Assembly: GCA_019745505.1 (NCBI GenBank)
Contig: JAIETE010000250.1
Span: 1-33,950 of the forward strand
From: Candidatus Obscuribacterales bacterium
GTDB lineage: Bacteria; Cyanobacteriota; Vampirovibrionia; Obscuribacterales; Obscuribacteraceae
Direction: 5' to 3'
Length of the DNA stretch: 33,950 bases
Shown here piece after piece: positions 26,155 through 33,950 of the stretch. The number at the start of each line of letters is the position of its first letter. The first letter of the stretch is position 1. Made by a program: the position numbers and the translations under genes. The notes below the pieces were generated by a model. That model was not told the DNA's origin. It saw nothing but the letters and a program-made list of their open reading frames with translations, and did no database searches.

Positions 26155-26189
26155 TCTGCTAGTTTATCTGTCACTGATACTTACAACTT

Positions 26190-27506
26190 ATGAGCCAATT
26201 TATAGATCACGTCCAAATTAGCGTACGGTCGGGCGACGGCGGCAACGGTGCCATCGCCTGGCGCAGGGAGAAATACGAGCCTCTGGGGGGTCCTGCCGGG
26301 GGCAATGGAGGGCGAGGGGCTCATGTCTATATAGAGGCGACAAACGACCTGACTACGCTTGTAGAGTTTCGTTTCAAAGCGATTTTCGAGGCAGAGCACG
26401 GTGAGCGCGGCCGCACCAAAAACCAGCACGGCAAACAGGGCAAGGATCTCGTCATAAGGGTGCCGGTCGGCACGCTTATCAGGGACCGCAACGACGGGCA
26501 CGTCATTGCCGACCTGGTCGCCCCCGGGCAAAGAGCGCTGGTCGCTCAGGGAGGGCGCGGAGGCCGAGGCAATAGCATGATGGCTACTCCCACGAAACGT
26601 GCCCCCTATTACTGCGAGCCCGGAGAAGCCGGCGTCGAAAGACAACTCGAGCTGGAATTGAAATTGCTGGCCGATGTCGGCTTGATTGGTTTGCCTAATG
26701 CCGGCAAATCGACACTTTTATCGGTCATCTCCAATGCCAAACCGAAAATTGCCGCTTATCCGTTCACAACCCTAGAACCAAATCTGGGTGTGGCATACGA
26801 TCCATCCGGCAAAGCCTTTGTCGTGGCCGACATCCCTGGCTTGGTTGAAGGCGCCTCGAGCGGAGTCGGATTAGGACACGATTTCCTTCGTCATATCGAG
26901 CGTACTCGAGTTCTCGTACACATGGTCGACAGCAGCTCCGAGACGCTGGAAGACGACATAAAGACGATCCTCAACGAACTCGAACTTTTCAGCGACAAAC
27001 TGAAGGAGCTACCGCGTTTGGTGGCACTGAACAAAATCGATCTTATGGATGCCGATGAAGCTGAAGCCCTAAAACAAAGGGTCGAGAAGTTTCTCAAGAA
27101 GCAATACAAAGGAAAGGAAGAAAGACTTCAAGGCGTTCATCTTATATCGGCGCAAGGACAGATCGGCGTAAGAGAATTGATATCCGTCTTAAGCCGCAAG
27201 CTGGAAGAGTTCAAATCGCCCGACCCTGTGGTCGATCCAGCCATTGTGATCAGCGATGAGGCGGCTTCGGAGCGACCCGACGATTCTTTCTCCGTGATGC
27301 GCAAGAAGAATGTTTTCTTCCTCACAGGGCATCGAGCGGAAAAAATTGTCGAAGTGACCAACCTCAAAGAACCCGAATCGCTGGCACATATGTTCAATGT
27401 TCTGAGAGCCATGGGTGTGATTGATGCCTTGCTTCAAGCAGGCGCATCGCAAGGTTCTGAAATCGTCGTCAACGGAATAACGTTCTCCTTCGGCGACCAC
27501 ATGTAA
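26190..27506 (+). CDS. obgE: Obg-family GTPase
   Basis: 438 residues, normal. It is an essential GTPase in 50S ribosome assembly and stress control. The Gly-rich Obg fold (about 1-158) is followed by the G domain with GLPNAGKST (G1), the YPFTTLEPN switch I region, DIPGLVEGA (G3), NKIDLM (G4) and SAQG (G5). A C-terminal OCT domain (about 360-438, KNVFFLTGHRAEKIVEVT onward) is present, as in Firmicutes and Cyanobacteria. ATG start without a visible Shine-Dalgarno. Unlike many bacteria it is not preceded by rplU-rpmA here; its downstream neighbour, on the opposite strand, is a small basic protein. Confidence 0.97.
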   Translation: MSQFIDHVQISVRSGDGGNGAIAWRREKYEPLGGPAGGNGGRGAHVYIEATNDLTTLVEFRFKAIFEAEHGERGRTKNQHGKQGKDLVIRVPVGTLIRDRNDGHVIADLVAPGQRALVAQGGRGGRGNSMMATPTKRAPYYCEPGEAGVERQLELELKLLADVGLIGLPNAGKSTLLSVISNAKPKIAAYPFTTLEPNLGVAYDPSGKAFVVADIPGLVEGASSGVGLGHDFLRHIERTRVLVHMVDSSSETLEDDIKTILNELELFSDKLKELPRLVALNKIDLMDADEAEALKQRVEKFLKKQYKGKEERLQGVHLISAQGQIGVRELISVLSRKLEEFKSPDPVVDPAIVISDEAASERPDDSFSVMRKKNVFFLTGHRAEKIVEVTNLKEPESLAHMFNVLRAMGVIDALLQAGASQGSEIVVNGITFSFGDHM

Positions 27507-27522
27507 GTCTGACTGCCTTGGA

Positions 27523-27539
27523 GGCGCATTGCATGCGCC
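27523..27539. repeat. palindromic repeat element, copy 7
   Basis: GGCGCAT and ATGCGCC form a perfect 7-bp stem around TGC, 16 bases after the obgE stop. Same family as the copies near 7800-8010 and 13100-13150. Confidence 0.72.
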
Positions 27540-27591
27540 CTTGAAAGTCGAATGTTGGCTGGAAGCCAGCGGTCCCAGTTCCACAACGCAA

Positions 27592-27618
27592 CAAAAAACC
27601 GCCCTGTCAGGACGGTTT
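27592..27618 (-). terminator. intrinsic terminator of the 48-aa gene
   Basis: AAACCG...CGGTTT stem with one mismatch and an inner CCT/AGG. On the minus strand it is followed by six T residues, about 25 bases after the small gene stop. It could also end obgE transcripts on the plus strand, where the T-run is shorter. Confidence 0.75.
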
Positions 27619-27642
27619 CAAACGGACTGTTTGAGTTGAAGC

Positions 27643-27789
27643 TTAGCCTTCCGCTTTGGCTTCTTCTTTTCCAGCACCGTCAGCCAGTCTTTCAGTACGG
27701 CGGATATTTGCTGCCTTTGTTTGAACTCTTTTCTTTTGCTTGCGAGCCAGTACTTTTTCAGCTCGCTTCATTCCACGTTGCTGTGCCAT
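27643..27789 (-). CDS. small highly basic protein, 48 aa
   Basis: The start is ATG at 27789, chosen because GGAGG lies six bases upstream; a longer frame to 27906 has no comparable site. The product begins MAQQRGMKRAEKVLARKQKKRVQTKAANIRR and turns acidic at the end (GKEEAKAEG). About a third of residues are Lys or Arg. I do not recognise the family. The composition resembles ribosome-associated or nucleic-acid-binding small proteins, and it sits next to obgE, but on the opposite strand. A good terminator follows. The gene is likely real; the function is unknown. Confidence 0.75.
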   Translation of the reverse strand: MAQQRGMKRAEKVLARKQKKRVQTKAANIRRTERLADGAGKEEAKAEG

Positions 27790-27945
27790 TTTTTCCTCCA
27801 GGCGGTGAAGCGACAATTTGAGACAAAACTCATAATGCGCGCGTCGATAGGTCTCTTCGTTGGCGCATAGCCACCGGGAACCAGAGCTGGATGCTAATTG
27901 CATCAAAACAGTACGTCGGTCCCGACATATAGACGCAATATTCTA

Positions 27946-28473
27946 CTACACCCAGAGATTGCCAAGGTACTCGATGCCTTCTGGGTCGCCGAGTGACAGG
28001 TTTTTCAGAATGTATTCGGCGACCGGCGGAAACAGCGTGAGCTTCTCCAGATCGTCGATCGGGATATAGTCGACGCCGGCAAGAACCGGCTCATTGCCGA
28101 CTTTCATAATGCCGCCAATCTCTTTTGCCTTTAAATAAACATTGACAATGTGGCGAGAGCGGTCGGGAGCGATGGCTTCAGACAGAAAGAGAAAGCGAAC
28201 CACCTCAACATCCAGGCCGGTCTCTTCCTTGATTTCCCGAACAGCACACTCCTCAAAGGTTTCGCCATATTCGAGCCGGCCACCCGGCAACACCCAGTAC
28301 TGCCGATTGCCTTTTCGGTGCCTGACCAGCAAAATTTTTCTGTCCGGCGAAATCACGACTACGGACACTCTCGTAGTCGGTATCGTGTATCCAGGTTTTC
28401 TCCTGAAACGTGCTCTGGGCAAGCGGTTAGACCTGATGTCGTTAGGGTTTCCGTTTATTCTTTTGGAGCGCAA
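27946..28473 (-). CDS. Nudix hydrolase
   Basis: Up to 175 residues. The Nudix box is perfect: GGRLEYGETFEECAVREIKEETGL at about residues 69-92 (shown as GGRLEY onward; key residues G69, E76, R85, E86, E89, E90, G92). Members cut nucleoside diphosphates linked to another group, using magnesium held by the box glutamates. The substrate cannot be told. The basic N-terminal tail (residues 1-30, many Arg) precedes the core, which begins TTRVSVVVISPDRK. The start is TTG at 28473 without a convincing ribosome binding site, so the true start could be downstream. Confidence 0.93.
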   Translation of the reverse strand: MRSKRINGNPNDIRSNRLPRARFRRKPGYTIPTTRVSVVVISPDRKILLVRHRKGNRQYWVLPGGRLEYGETFEECAVREIKEETGLDVEVVRFLFLSEAIAPDRSRHIVNVYLKAKEIGGIMKVGNEPVLAGVDYIPIDDLEKLTLFPPVAEYILKNLSLGDPEGIEYLGNLWV

Positions 28474-28593
28474 ACTTCGAATTTCTTCGCGTTTGTAGCT
28501 AAATTCTCAATTTAGCTTTCTTTACAGCGCCATTTCTTATTGAATTTTACGCCATTAGATGGAAAGTGCCGAATTTCAAATTAGCGCCGCAAG

Positions 28594-28680
28594 GGTCGAG
28601 AGGTGTTGGAATTGGCAGACAAATCCGGGGGCAATGCCTGACAGTGAGCCGGAAGTGTAGAAACGCAAAGACCGCCGACC
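28594..28680 (+). ncRNA. candidate structured RNA upstream of pheS
   Basis: An 87-nt stretch closed by GGTCG/CGACC. It contains GGTGTTGGAATTGGCAGAC, which closely matches the D-arm side of tRNA-Leu, but no anticodon arm or T-loop follows, so it is not a tRNA. It also shows cobalamin-riboswitch-like spacing (GGAA, AAATCC, then ACAGTGA 14 bases later, and AAGACCGCC near the end), again incomplete. The 348 bases from 28474 to 28821 hold no gene that I support. Identity is open; a structured leader is my best reading. Confidence 0.35.
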
Positions 28681-28821
28681 AATGTTCAGAATCTTATATG
28701 CTGTTCTGTTACTGTTAGAAATCTGCTGGCAGAATTGCCCGGGGCCGCAAGAATGGCGAGCCCGTGGGCGGCGAGTTATAGCCGAGCGCTTGCGCGCTTG
28801 ACGAAGGTTGTAAAGAATCCG

Positions 28822-29862
28822 ATGAGTGTCGAAAATTTAGAAAAAGAGCTGAGAGACCTTAAGGCAAAGGCCCTGGCCGATTTTAGCCAGGCAACTACTT
28901 CGCAGGTACTGGAAGAGTTGAGGCTGCAATATCTCGGGCAAAAGGGCTCGTTGAGCACCATTATGCGCGGCCTTTCCAATATCGACAAAGCCGATCGCCC
29001 GCGTGTCGGTCAGTTGGCCAACGAGATCAAGCAAGAGGTGGAAGGCGCTCTCGACAAACAAAAAGACGCTCTTTATCGCAGCGAACTCGATGCTCGCCTC
29101 AAAGAAGAAGGCATTGACGTCACTTTGCCGGGACGCGCAATCGCCCAGGGGCACCTGCATCCTCTCACTCAAGTGACGGATGAAATCATCAGCATTTTCT
29201 ACGGTATGGGCTATGAAGTTGCCGAAGGTCCGGAAGTCGAGACCGATTATTACAACTTCGATGCTTTGAATACTCCCCACAGCCACCCGGCCAGAGACGA
29301 GCAAGACACCTTCTACACCAATGTGGGACCGCAGGTGCTCTTGCGCAGTCAAACATCGACAGTGCAAATTCGTGTCATGGAAAATAAGAAACCGCCGCTG
29401 AAAATCATTTCGCCCGGTCGCGTCTATCGAAATGAAGAGGTAAACGCCAGAAAATACCCGCTATTTCACCAGGTGGAAGGCTTGCTCATCGACGAAGACG
29501 TAACTTTCGGGCAATTGAGTGCAACACTGAATGAGTTTATCCGCCTGCTCTTCGGCAAGCCGCTCAAAACGCGGCTGCGCCCGGACTTTTTCCCTTTTAC
29601 GGAGCCTTCTGCCGAGATGGACAGCCAGTGCCCGTTTTGCATGGGAGGAGGTTGCCGTACGTGCGGTCACCGCGGATGGTTGGAACTCCTGGGATGCGGC
29701 ATGGTTGATCCGAATGTCCTGCAAGGGGCGGGAATCGATCCGGAAAAGTGGAGCGGTTTTGCATTCGGCATGGGCGTAGAGCGGCTGGCGATGCTGAAGT
29801 ACGGCGTCACGGATATCCGCAATTTCTTCACCAACGATGTGAGATTTCTCAGTCAATTCTAG
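28822..29862 (+). CDS. pheS: phenylalanine-tRNA ligase alpha subunit
   Basis: 346 residues from ATG at 28822 (MSVENLEKELRDLKAKAL), normal for the family. With PheT it forms an alpha2-beta2 enzyme that charges tRNA-Phe. The N-terminal coiled coil (about 1-90) contacts tRNA. The class II core follows, with motif 2 GRVYRNEEVNARKYPLFHQ, the FTEPSAEMD segment, and motif 3 GFAFGMGVERLAMLKYG. The conserved Cys cluster CPFCMGGGCRTCG is present. An in-frame extension upstream to 28735 starts at TTG and encodes an Arg/Ala-rich stretch unlike PheS, so I reject it. The ribosome binding site is weak. It is followed by pheT after 85 bases. Confidence 0.97.
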   Translation: MSVENLEKELRDLKAKALADFSQATTSQVLEELRLQYLGQKGSLSTIMRGLSNIDKADRPRVGQLANEIKQEVEGALDKQKDALYRSELDARLKEEGIDVTLPGRAIAQGHLHPLTQVTDEIISIFYGMGYEVAEGPEVETDYYNFDALNTPHSHPARDEQDTFYTNVGPQVLLRSQTSTVQIRVMENKKPPLKIISPGRVYRNEEVNARKYPLFHQVEGLLIDEDVTFGQLSATLNEFIRLLFGKPLKTRLRPDFFPFTEPSAEMDSQCPFCMGGGCRTCGHRGWLELLGCGMVDPNVLQGAGIDPEKWSGFAFGMGVERLAMLKYGVTDIRNFFTNDVRFLSQF

Positions 29863-29947
29863 GTGAGTGCTTTTCATAGTCTCTGGAAAAACTCTCCAAA
29901 ACAGGCTTAACATCAAGATTTCAAAGGACAAAAAGGGCGTTACTGCA

Positions 29948-32542
29948 ATGAAGCTTTCATACAAATGGTTGAGTGAATTCGTCGATCTGTCGGGCATTTC
30001 GCCTGAAGAGGTAGCGGAGAAGCTAACTATGAACGCCTTCGAGGTGGAGGATATCCACGTCGTCGGAGCCAATATCACCGGGCCGCTGGTAGTGGGAAAA
30101 ATCCTCGAGATTCACCAGCACCCGAATGCAGACAAGATTCGTCTTACCAAGGTGCTATTGAAAGAAGACGGTGAGCCGGTCGAGATTGTCTGCGGCGCTT
30201 CGAATATCGAGGTCGGACACATCATTCCAGTGGCATTACCAGGTGCGATCGTTATCAATAGAAAGGATGGCTCACCGCTTCCGATCAAACAGTCGGAAAT
30301 TCGTGGCGTGACGTCAAACGGCATGCTCTGCTCTCCTTCCGAGCTCGGCTTGCAAGGTTTTGACGTCGACGGAATTCTCATTCTCTCGGACCTGGAACAA
30401 ATCTCGATCAGAGCAAACGGCATAAAAATCGGAGCTGATGCCAAAGAAGTTTTGGAACTGAGCTCCGACTCCGTTCTCAACGTCGGCTCGCGCTCGAACA
30501 GGGGCGATGCTTTATCGGTTATCGGACTGGCGCGCGAGGTGGCCGCATTGACGGGTCGTCCGATGAAAGTGACTCCCTCCGACCTGGAAAGACACGGCAA
30601 GCGAATCAAACCAGACCAGTCCATAACCACCAGCATCGAGAATGAAGAGGATTGCCCACTTCTCACCATCCGTTATATAGAAGGGTTGAAAGTGGGTCCG
30701 TCCCCTCGCGAGATTGTTCGCAAACTGGAAGCAATCGGCGTACGGTCAGTCAACAACATCGTCGATATCACCAACTACGTGATGCACGAGATGGGGCAGC
30801 CCTTGCACGCCTACGACGTTTCCAGGCTGGACGGAAGGCTCATTCAAGCGCGGCGCGCCAAAGCCGGTGAAACGCTGGTAACTATCAACGAAAAGGAACA
30901 AAAGCTGACCGAAGAAGTGCTGGTTATTGCCGGAGAAAGAGAAGTCCTGGGTGTAGCCGGCGTCATGGGCGGCAAGGGCTCCGAAATCTCGGACGACACT
31001 GTCGCCATAGCCCTGGAAGCGGCAGCCTTCTCGCAAGCGCGCGTGCGCCGCGGCAGCAGATTGCTCGGACTGTCCAGCGACAGCAGTTTGCGATTCGAGC
31101 GAGGAGTCGATGTCGAGTCGGTTATTGCAGCCTCGGCTCGGGCCTCCAGTCTGATAATGCAATATTGCAGCGCCACTAAGGACGGTGCTGGATACGCAGA
31201 GATGGCAAAGAGCGGAAAAGAAACGGTCGAAAAAACAGTCTTGACCGTTCGCATGCCCAGAGTGAAGAAGCTCCTGGACATTGACATAACTGCTGACGCG
31301 GCTGGCAAACTGATTGAGCCGCTAGGATTCGGGTTCGAGTCTAAAGGAGAAAATCTGTCCGTCAAAGTACCAAGTTTCCGTTCTTCCGACGTGACACGGG
31401 AAATCGACGTGATTGAAGAAATCGCTCGTATCTACGGATTCGACAAATTGCCGAGCGCGATGCCGACCAATACGATTCCTCCGCAAGCACCGGACCAAAC
31501 GGTAAATCGTATCAAGCGCTCACTCCTGGCATCAGGCTTGAGCGAAGCATGGGTCTCCAGCTTAGTGCGAAGCGAGAGCAAGAAAGGCGAAGACAATCCA
31601 CATGGTTTAGCCACTCTGGAGAAAGAAGATAGGCTGGTAGCAGTACTCAATCCTCTCTCAGAGGATCATGAAGTGCTGCGTCAGAGCCTGATTCCAGGGC
31701 TTGCCCAGACGGCAGCCTACAACTATGACCACGGCAACAAAGACGTTTTTCTTTTCGAAATAGGACGAATCTATCTGAAAAAAGACGCGAAAGACGTAAA
31801 ACAAGAACGTGGCGAAACCGGAGTGGAAGAGCGCACCAAAGTGGCTGGTTTGCTAATGGGCAAAAGGGCATCCAGTTTATGGCAATCAAAGCCCACCGCC
31901 TCAGCCAACGATGCCGCCAAATACGAGACGGTCTCGGAAGAGGCGCATGACTTCTTCCGCGCCAAAGGCGTCGTCGAACAGTTATTATTGCAAGCAGGCG
32001 TAGAGCTGGGTCGAGTCAAATTTTTCCAATCCAATCGTTTGCCTGGCTGCCTGCATCCATTTAGAGCCTGCGAAATCATCTGGTCGAAAAATCCAAACGT
32101 GACGGCCAACGCGCCCGAGGCTCAAGTCGTCAGGCTCGGCTTCGTCGCCGAACTGCATCCCGGCTTCACTGACAGCCTAAAATTCGCTGAGCGAGCCACG
32201 GTATTCGAACTGGATATCGATCAGATACAGAAGCTGGTCGTTCCGGCGGCATTCACTCCCTTGCCATCTACCCAACCGCTCTCGCGCGACCTGACAGCGG
32301 ATGTGGACCTCTCGCTCGACCACGCATCGGTCGAATCTTGCATTCGCTCGGCCGCAGGCGGTACCCTCAAGCAAGTCGATCTTGTCAGCCTCTTTCAGCT
32401 CAGTGATGGAAAGAAGAGCCTCTCCTATCGATTACTTTTCTCCGGAGACCAGGAGCCTTTGACCGTTGAAGAAGTCGATAAGCGCTTGGCAAAAATCAGA
32501 GAAAGTCTCCAGTCCAGACTTGGCGCCTCGTTCAGGCTCTAA
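29948..32542 (+). CDS. pheT: phenylalanine-tRNA ligase beta subunit
   Basis: 864 residues from ATG at 29948 (MKLSYKWLSEFVD), slightly longer than usual. The start is chosen because the family begins with this motif; in-frame codons back to 29867 do not look like PheT. Domains: N-terminal EMAP-type tRNA-binding fold (about 42-155, HPNADKIRLTKV), B3/B4 editing region (about 210-400, with NIVDITNYVMHEMGQPLHAYD), B5 domain, class II-like core, and the C-terminal anticodon-binding FDX-ACB domain (about 765-864). It supplies editing and tRNA recognition. A Lys/Glu-rich stretch near 610-630 is probably a loop insertion. pheS-pheT operon. Confidence 0.97.
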   Translation: MKLSYKWLSEFVDLSGISPEEVAEKLTMNAFEVEDIHVVGANITGPLVVGKILEIHQHPNADKIRLTKVLLKEDGEPVEIVCGASNIEVGHIIPVALPGAIVINRKDGSPLPIKQSEIRGVTSNGMLCSPSELGLQGFDVDGILILSDLEQISIRANGIKIGADAKEVLELSSDSVLNVGSRSNRGDALSVIGLAREVAALTGRPMKVTPSDLERHGKRIKPDQSITTSIENEEDCPLLTIRYIEGLKVGPSPREIVRKLEAIGVRSVNNIVDITNYVMHEMGQPLHAYDVSRLDGRLIQARRAKAGETLVTINEKEQKLTEEVLVIAGEREVLGVAGVMGGKGSEISDDTVAIALEAAAFSQARVRRGSRLLGLSSDSSLRFERGVDVESVIAASARASSLIMQYCSATKDGAGYAEMAKSGKETVEKTVLTVRMPRVKKLLDIDITADAAGKLIEPLGFGFESKGENLSVKVPSFRSSDVTREIDVIEEIARIYGFDKLPSAMPTNTIPPQAPDQTVNRIKRSLLASGLSEAWVSSLVRSESKKGEDNPHGLATLEKEDRLVAVLNPLSEDHEVLRQSLIPGLAQTAAYNYDHGNKDVFLFEIGRIYLKKDAKDVKQERGETGVEERTKVAGLLMGKRASSLWQSKPTASANDAAKYETVSEEAHDFFRAKGVVEQLLLQAGVELGRVKFFQSNRLPGCLHPFRACEIIWSKNPNVTANAPEAQVVRLGFVAELHPGFTDSLKFAERATVFELDIDQIQKLVVPAAFTPLPSTQPLSRDLTADVDLSLDHASVESCIRSAAGGTLKQVDLVSLFQLSDGKKSLSYRLLFSGDQEPLTVEEVDKRLAKIRESLQSRLGASFRL

Positions 32543-32568
32543 CAACTCACCTATTGCGCGGAGTTTTG

Positions 32569-33018
32569 ATGCATCGCCTGAGTATACGGACTTCTTGGCC
32601 GCTTCTAGCCGCGCTCGTCCTCTGTGTTTGCGGGCTGAATTACGGGCTGCCCAAGCTCTTTTCTTCCAACTGCTTAGAAGTGCCTCTGCTTCCACTTTTA
32701 ATAATCGAGGTGGGTGCCAGCCTGGCAGCAGCTGTCCTTTTTTACGGGGAAGCATCCCCGGTCCAGGTCATAAAATTATCGCTTGTCATTTTGGCAATTA
32801 CCGGCACCATTGCAGGTCTTGCACATTTGGTCAATGAAAATATCTATTCGTCGGTGAGACTGCGACCTGGCTCGCAGGCGCCCGTTTTGACTATAAATTG
32901 GGTATTCTTATTGACCGTGAACTTTTCTGCCATCGCCGTCACCAAAGCCTTGATCGTGCTCACAGCGGGTCACACAGCTTCTCGCAAGAGACAGAATAGA
33001 ACCGACAGCGACAGATAA
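32569..33018 (+). CDS. four-helix membrane protein, unknown
   Basis: 149 residues from ATG at 32569, with GGAG upstream. About four hydrophobic helices (roughly 10-28, 40-58, 66-88 and 107-130), with a short basic C-terminal tail (SRKRQNRTDSDR). No family motif is recognised. It begins 26 bases after the pheT stop, so it may be co-transcribed. Topology and the LLIIEVGASLAAAVLF helix resemble the next gene, so the two may be tandem paralogues. Confidence 0.75.
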   Translation: MHRLSIRTSWPLLAALVLCVCGLNYGLPKLFSSNCLEVPLLPLLIIEVGASLAAAVLFYGEASPVQVIKLSLVILAITGTIAGLAHLVNENIYSSVRLRPGSQAPVLTINWVFLLTVNFSAIAVTKALIVLTAGHTASRKRQNRTDSDR

Positions 33019-33144
33019 TACTGAACGGCGCTTTCAAGGGGCGATTTCATGTCTTCAAACCTGTTCAGTTTGCACCGTAAACGCGGTGTAGCAGGGTATA
33101 TTGAACTTAGTTTTTCATATAGATCTCAAGGACCGATCTTTTAA

Positions 33145-33950
33145 ATGTACAAACTGGTCGTTCGAAATTGGATTTGGTTCAGCGCAGCCATCGTGCTTGC
33201 CCTCCTGCTAACTTTCGGAGGCACTCAGTCACCCTGGAAAGATCTGACCTTCAGCGTCAATGCAGCCACGCTGCTGCTCGCACAACTCGGCGCTGCATTG
33301 CTCTTCAGCCGTATTTGTTTTGAAAACGGTCGCCTCAATCAGTTGCTCCAGGTCGCCGCGGTAGGCTTCGTCTGTATCCTCCTTCTGTCGGCTATTGGAA
33401 TTGCAATCGGCGGTCACTTCGCTTTTGCGGCTCCTATCAAGCTAACTCTGCCGGTGGTGCCGATTGTAGTCAGTACCGTTTTTGGTGTCGGTGCAGCCGT
33501 AGCGCTCTTAAAACTCGAACCTCTTTCCGTCTACTCAGCAGGATCAGAGACTGAGGAAGAAGAAGAAGAGTCCGTAAAGGATCAATCAGAGTCCAAAGGC
33601 GCAATCAAACTAGGAAAGACCAAAGCCAAAGCCGCTACATCTTCCACTAAGCTGCGCGGAATTCTCGACAAATTGGATGCGGAAGAAGAAAAACCGCCGG
33701 CCAAGCCTGAACCGCCGGCCAAGTCACTCGTTCAAGAAATCGATGACGAGAGGAAATCGGCGGCATCTGCGACCGCGACAAGATTGCAGGCGCAGAAAAG
33801 AAAGAGTACAAGCACTTTTACCAAGCTCCAGGCTCTGAGCGCCAGTGGTACGGGCGGTCACCGCCCAGAAGACGAGCAGTCCAATCAAGAAAGTCTCAAA
33901 GACATTCTCGACAGGCTTGATGATGAGCCGCTTTCGATCATGGACGAACC
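33145..33950 (+). CDS. membrane protein with repeated-motif cytoplasmic tail (partial, 3' end outside window)
   Basis: ATG at 33145 opens a frame that runs off the window after 268 complete codons. Residues about 8-23, 38-55, 68-90 and 100-122 are four hydrophobic helices. From residue 126 the chain is polar: a run of six Glu, a Lys/Ala stretch, a Pro/Ala/Lys segment (KPPAKPEPPAKS), and two copies of an L-x-x-ILD-x-LD motif (LRGILDKLDAEEE at about 170-182, LKDILDRLDDEPL at about 251-263). The tail probably lies in the cytoplasm and may bind a partner through the repeated motif. No family is recognised. Confidence 0.75.
   Translation, partial: MYKLVVRNWIWFSAAIVLALLLTFGGTQSPWKDLTFSVNAATLLLAQLGAALLFSRICFENGRLNQLLQVAAVGFVCILLLSAIGIAIGGHFAFAAPIKLTLPVVPIVVSTVFGVGAAVALLKLEPLSVYSAGSETEEEEEESVKDQSESKGAIKLGKTKAKAATSSTKLRGILDKLDAEEEKPPAKPEPPAKSLVQEIDDERKSAASATATRLQAQKRKSTSTFTKLQALSASGTGGHRPEDEQSNQESLKDILDRLDDEPLSIMDE

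Noticed and set aside
28594..28680. A functional tRNA-Leu gene
   Set aside because: Only the D-arm side matches. No anticodon stem-loop, variable arm or TTCRA T-loop can be placed within the closing stem.
28594..28760. c-di-GMP (GEMM) riboswitch, suggested by AACGCAAAG
   Set aside because: The second conserved hairpin with its GGTAGGTAGC-type strand is absent downstream.
28735..28821. In-frame N-terminal extension of pheS from TTG
   Set aside because: The encoded stretch is Arg/Ala-rich and absent from PheS proteins; ATG at 28822 gives the family N-terminus.
29867..29947. In-frame N-terminal extension of pheT
   Set aside because: PheT proteins begin MKxSYKWL; the ATG at 29948 matches and the upstream codons do not.

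Overview
The window looks like a chromosomal segment of a non-photosynthetic relative of Cyanobacteria (Melainabacteria/Vampirovibrionia, perhaps Obscuribacterales). This is inferred from gene content: a yggS-sepF pair, an accDA pair, two Ser/Thr kinases that begin with a short CxxC...CPxDG zinc-ribbon-like segment, tandem PC4 domains, and no photosynthesis genes. No rRNA gene, complete tRNA, insertion sequence, prophage or CRISPR array was seen. Base composition is moderate throughout. Initiation at TTG or GTG is unusually common (groES, accA, the PC4 protein, the nucleotidyltransferase, the M23 peptidase, sepF and the HIT protein).

Positions 1-7300 form a minus-strand cluster. A 969-residue protein fuses a zinc ribbon, a Ser/Thr kinase, two membrane helices and a C-terminal P-loop ATPase resembling VirD4/TraG coupling proteins. 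It is followed closely by three predicted exported proteins (an unknown, a beta-propeller-like protein and a TPR protein) and then by an unrecognised 332-residue protein. This is the least ordinary part of the window.

Positions 7400-14300 carry a small unknown protein, a cluster of palindromic repeats, groES-groEL with a compressed CIRCE-like operator, a GAF-GAF-GGDEF diguanylate cyclase, a HIT hydrolase, a small Trp-rich protein and a sugar-nucleotidyltransferase with an operator-like palindrome upstream. Positions 14500-18000 carry an argininosuccinate-lyase homologue that lacks the catalytic serine loop, a 46-residue basic protein behind a long leader and a good promoter, and an MFS transporter.

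Positions 18100-25960 carry a second zinc-ribbon kinase (single membrane helix, TPR-like outer domain), accD-accA, rsmE, yggS, sepF, an M23 peptidase and a tandem-PC4 protein. Positions 26190-33950 carry obgE, a 48-residue basic protein, a Nudix hydrolase, a candidate structured RNA, pheS, pheT and two multi-pass membrane proteins, the last of which runs off the window. Most of the core genes serve translation, folding, lipid synthesis and division. The accessory interest lies in the two signalling kinases, the kinase-ATPase locus, the dispersed palindromes and several unexplained intergenic structures.
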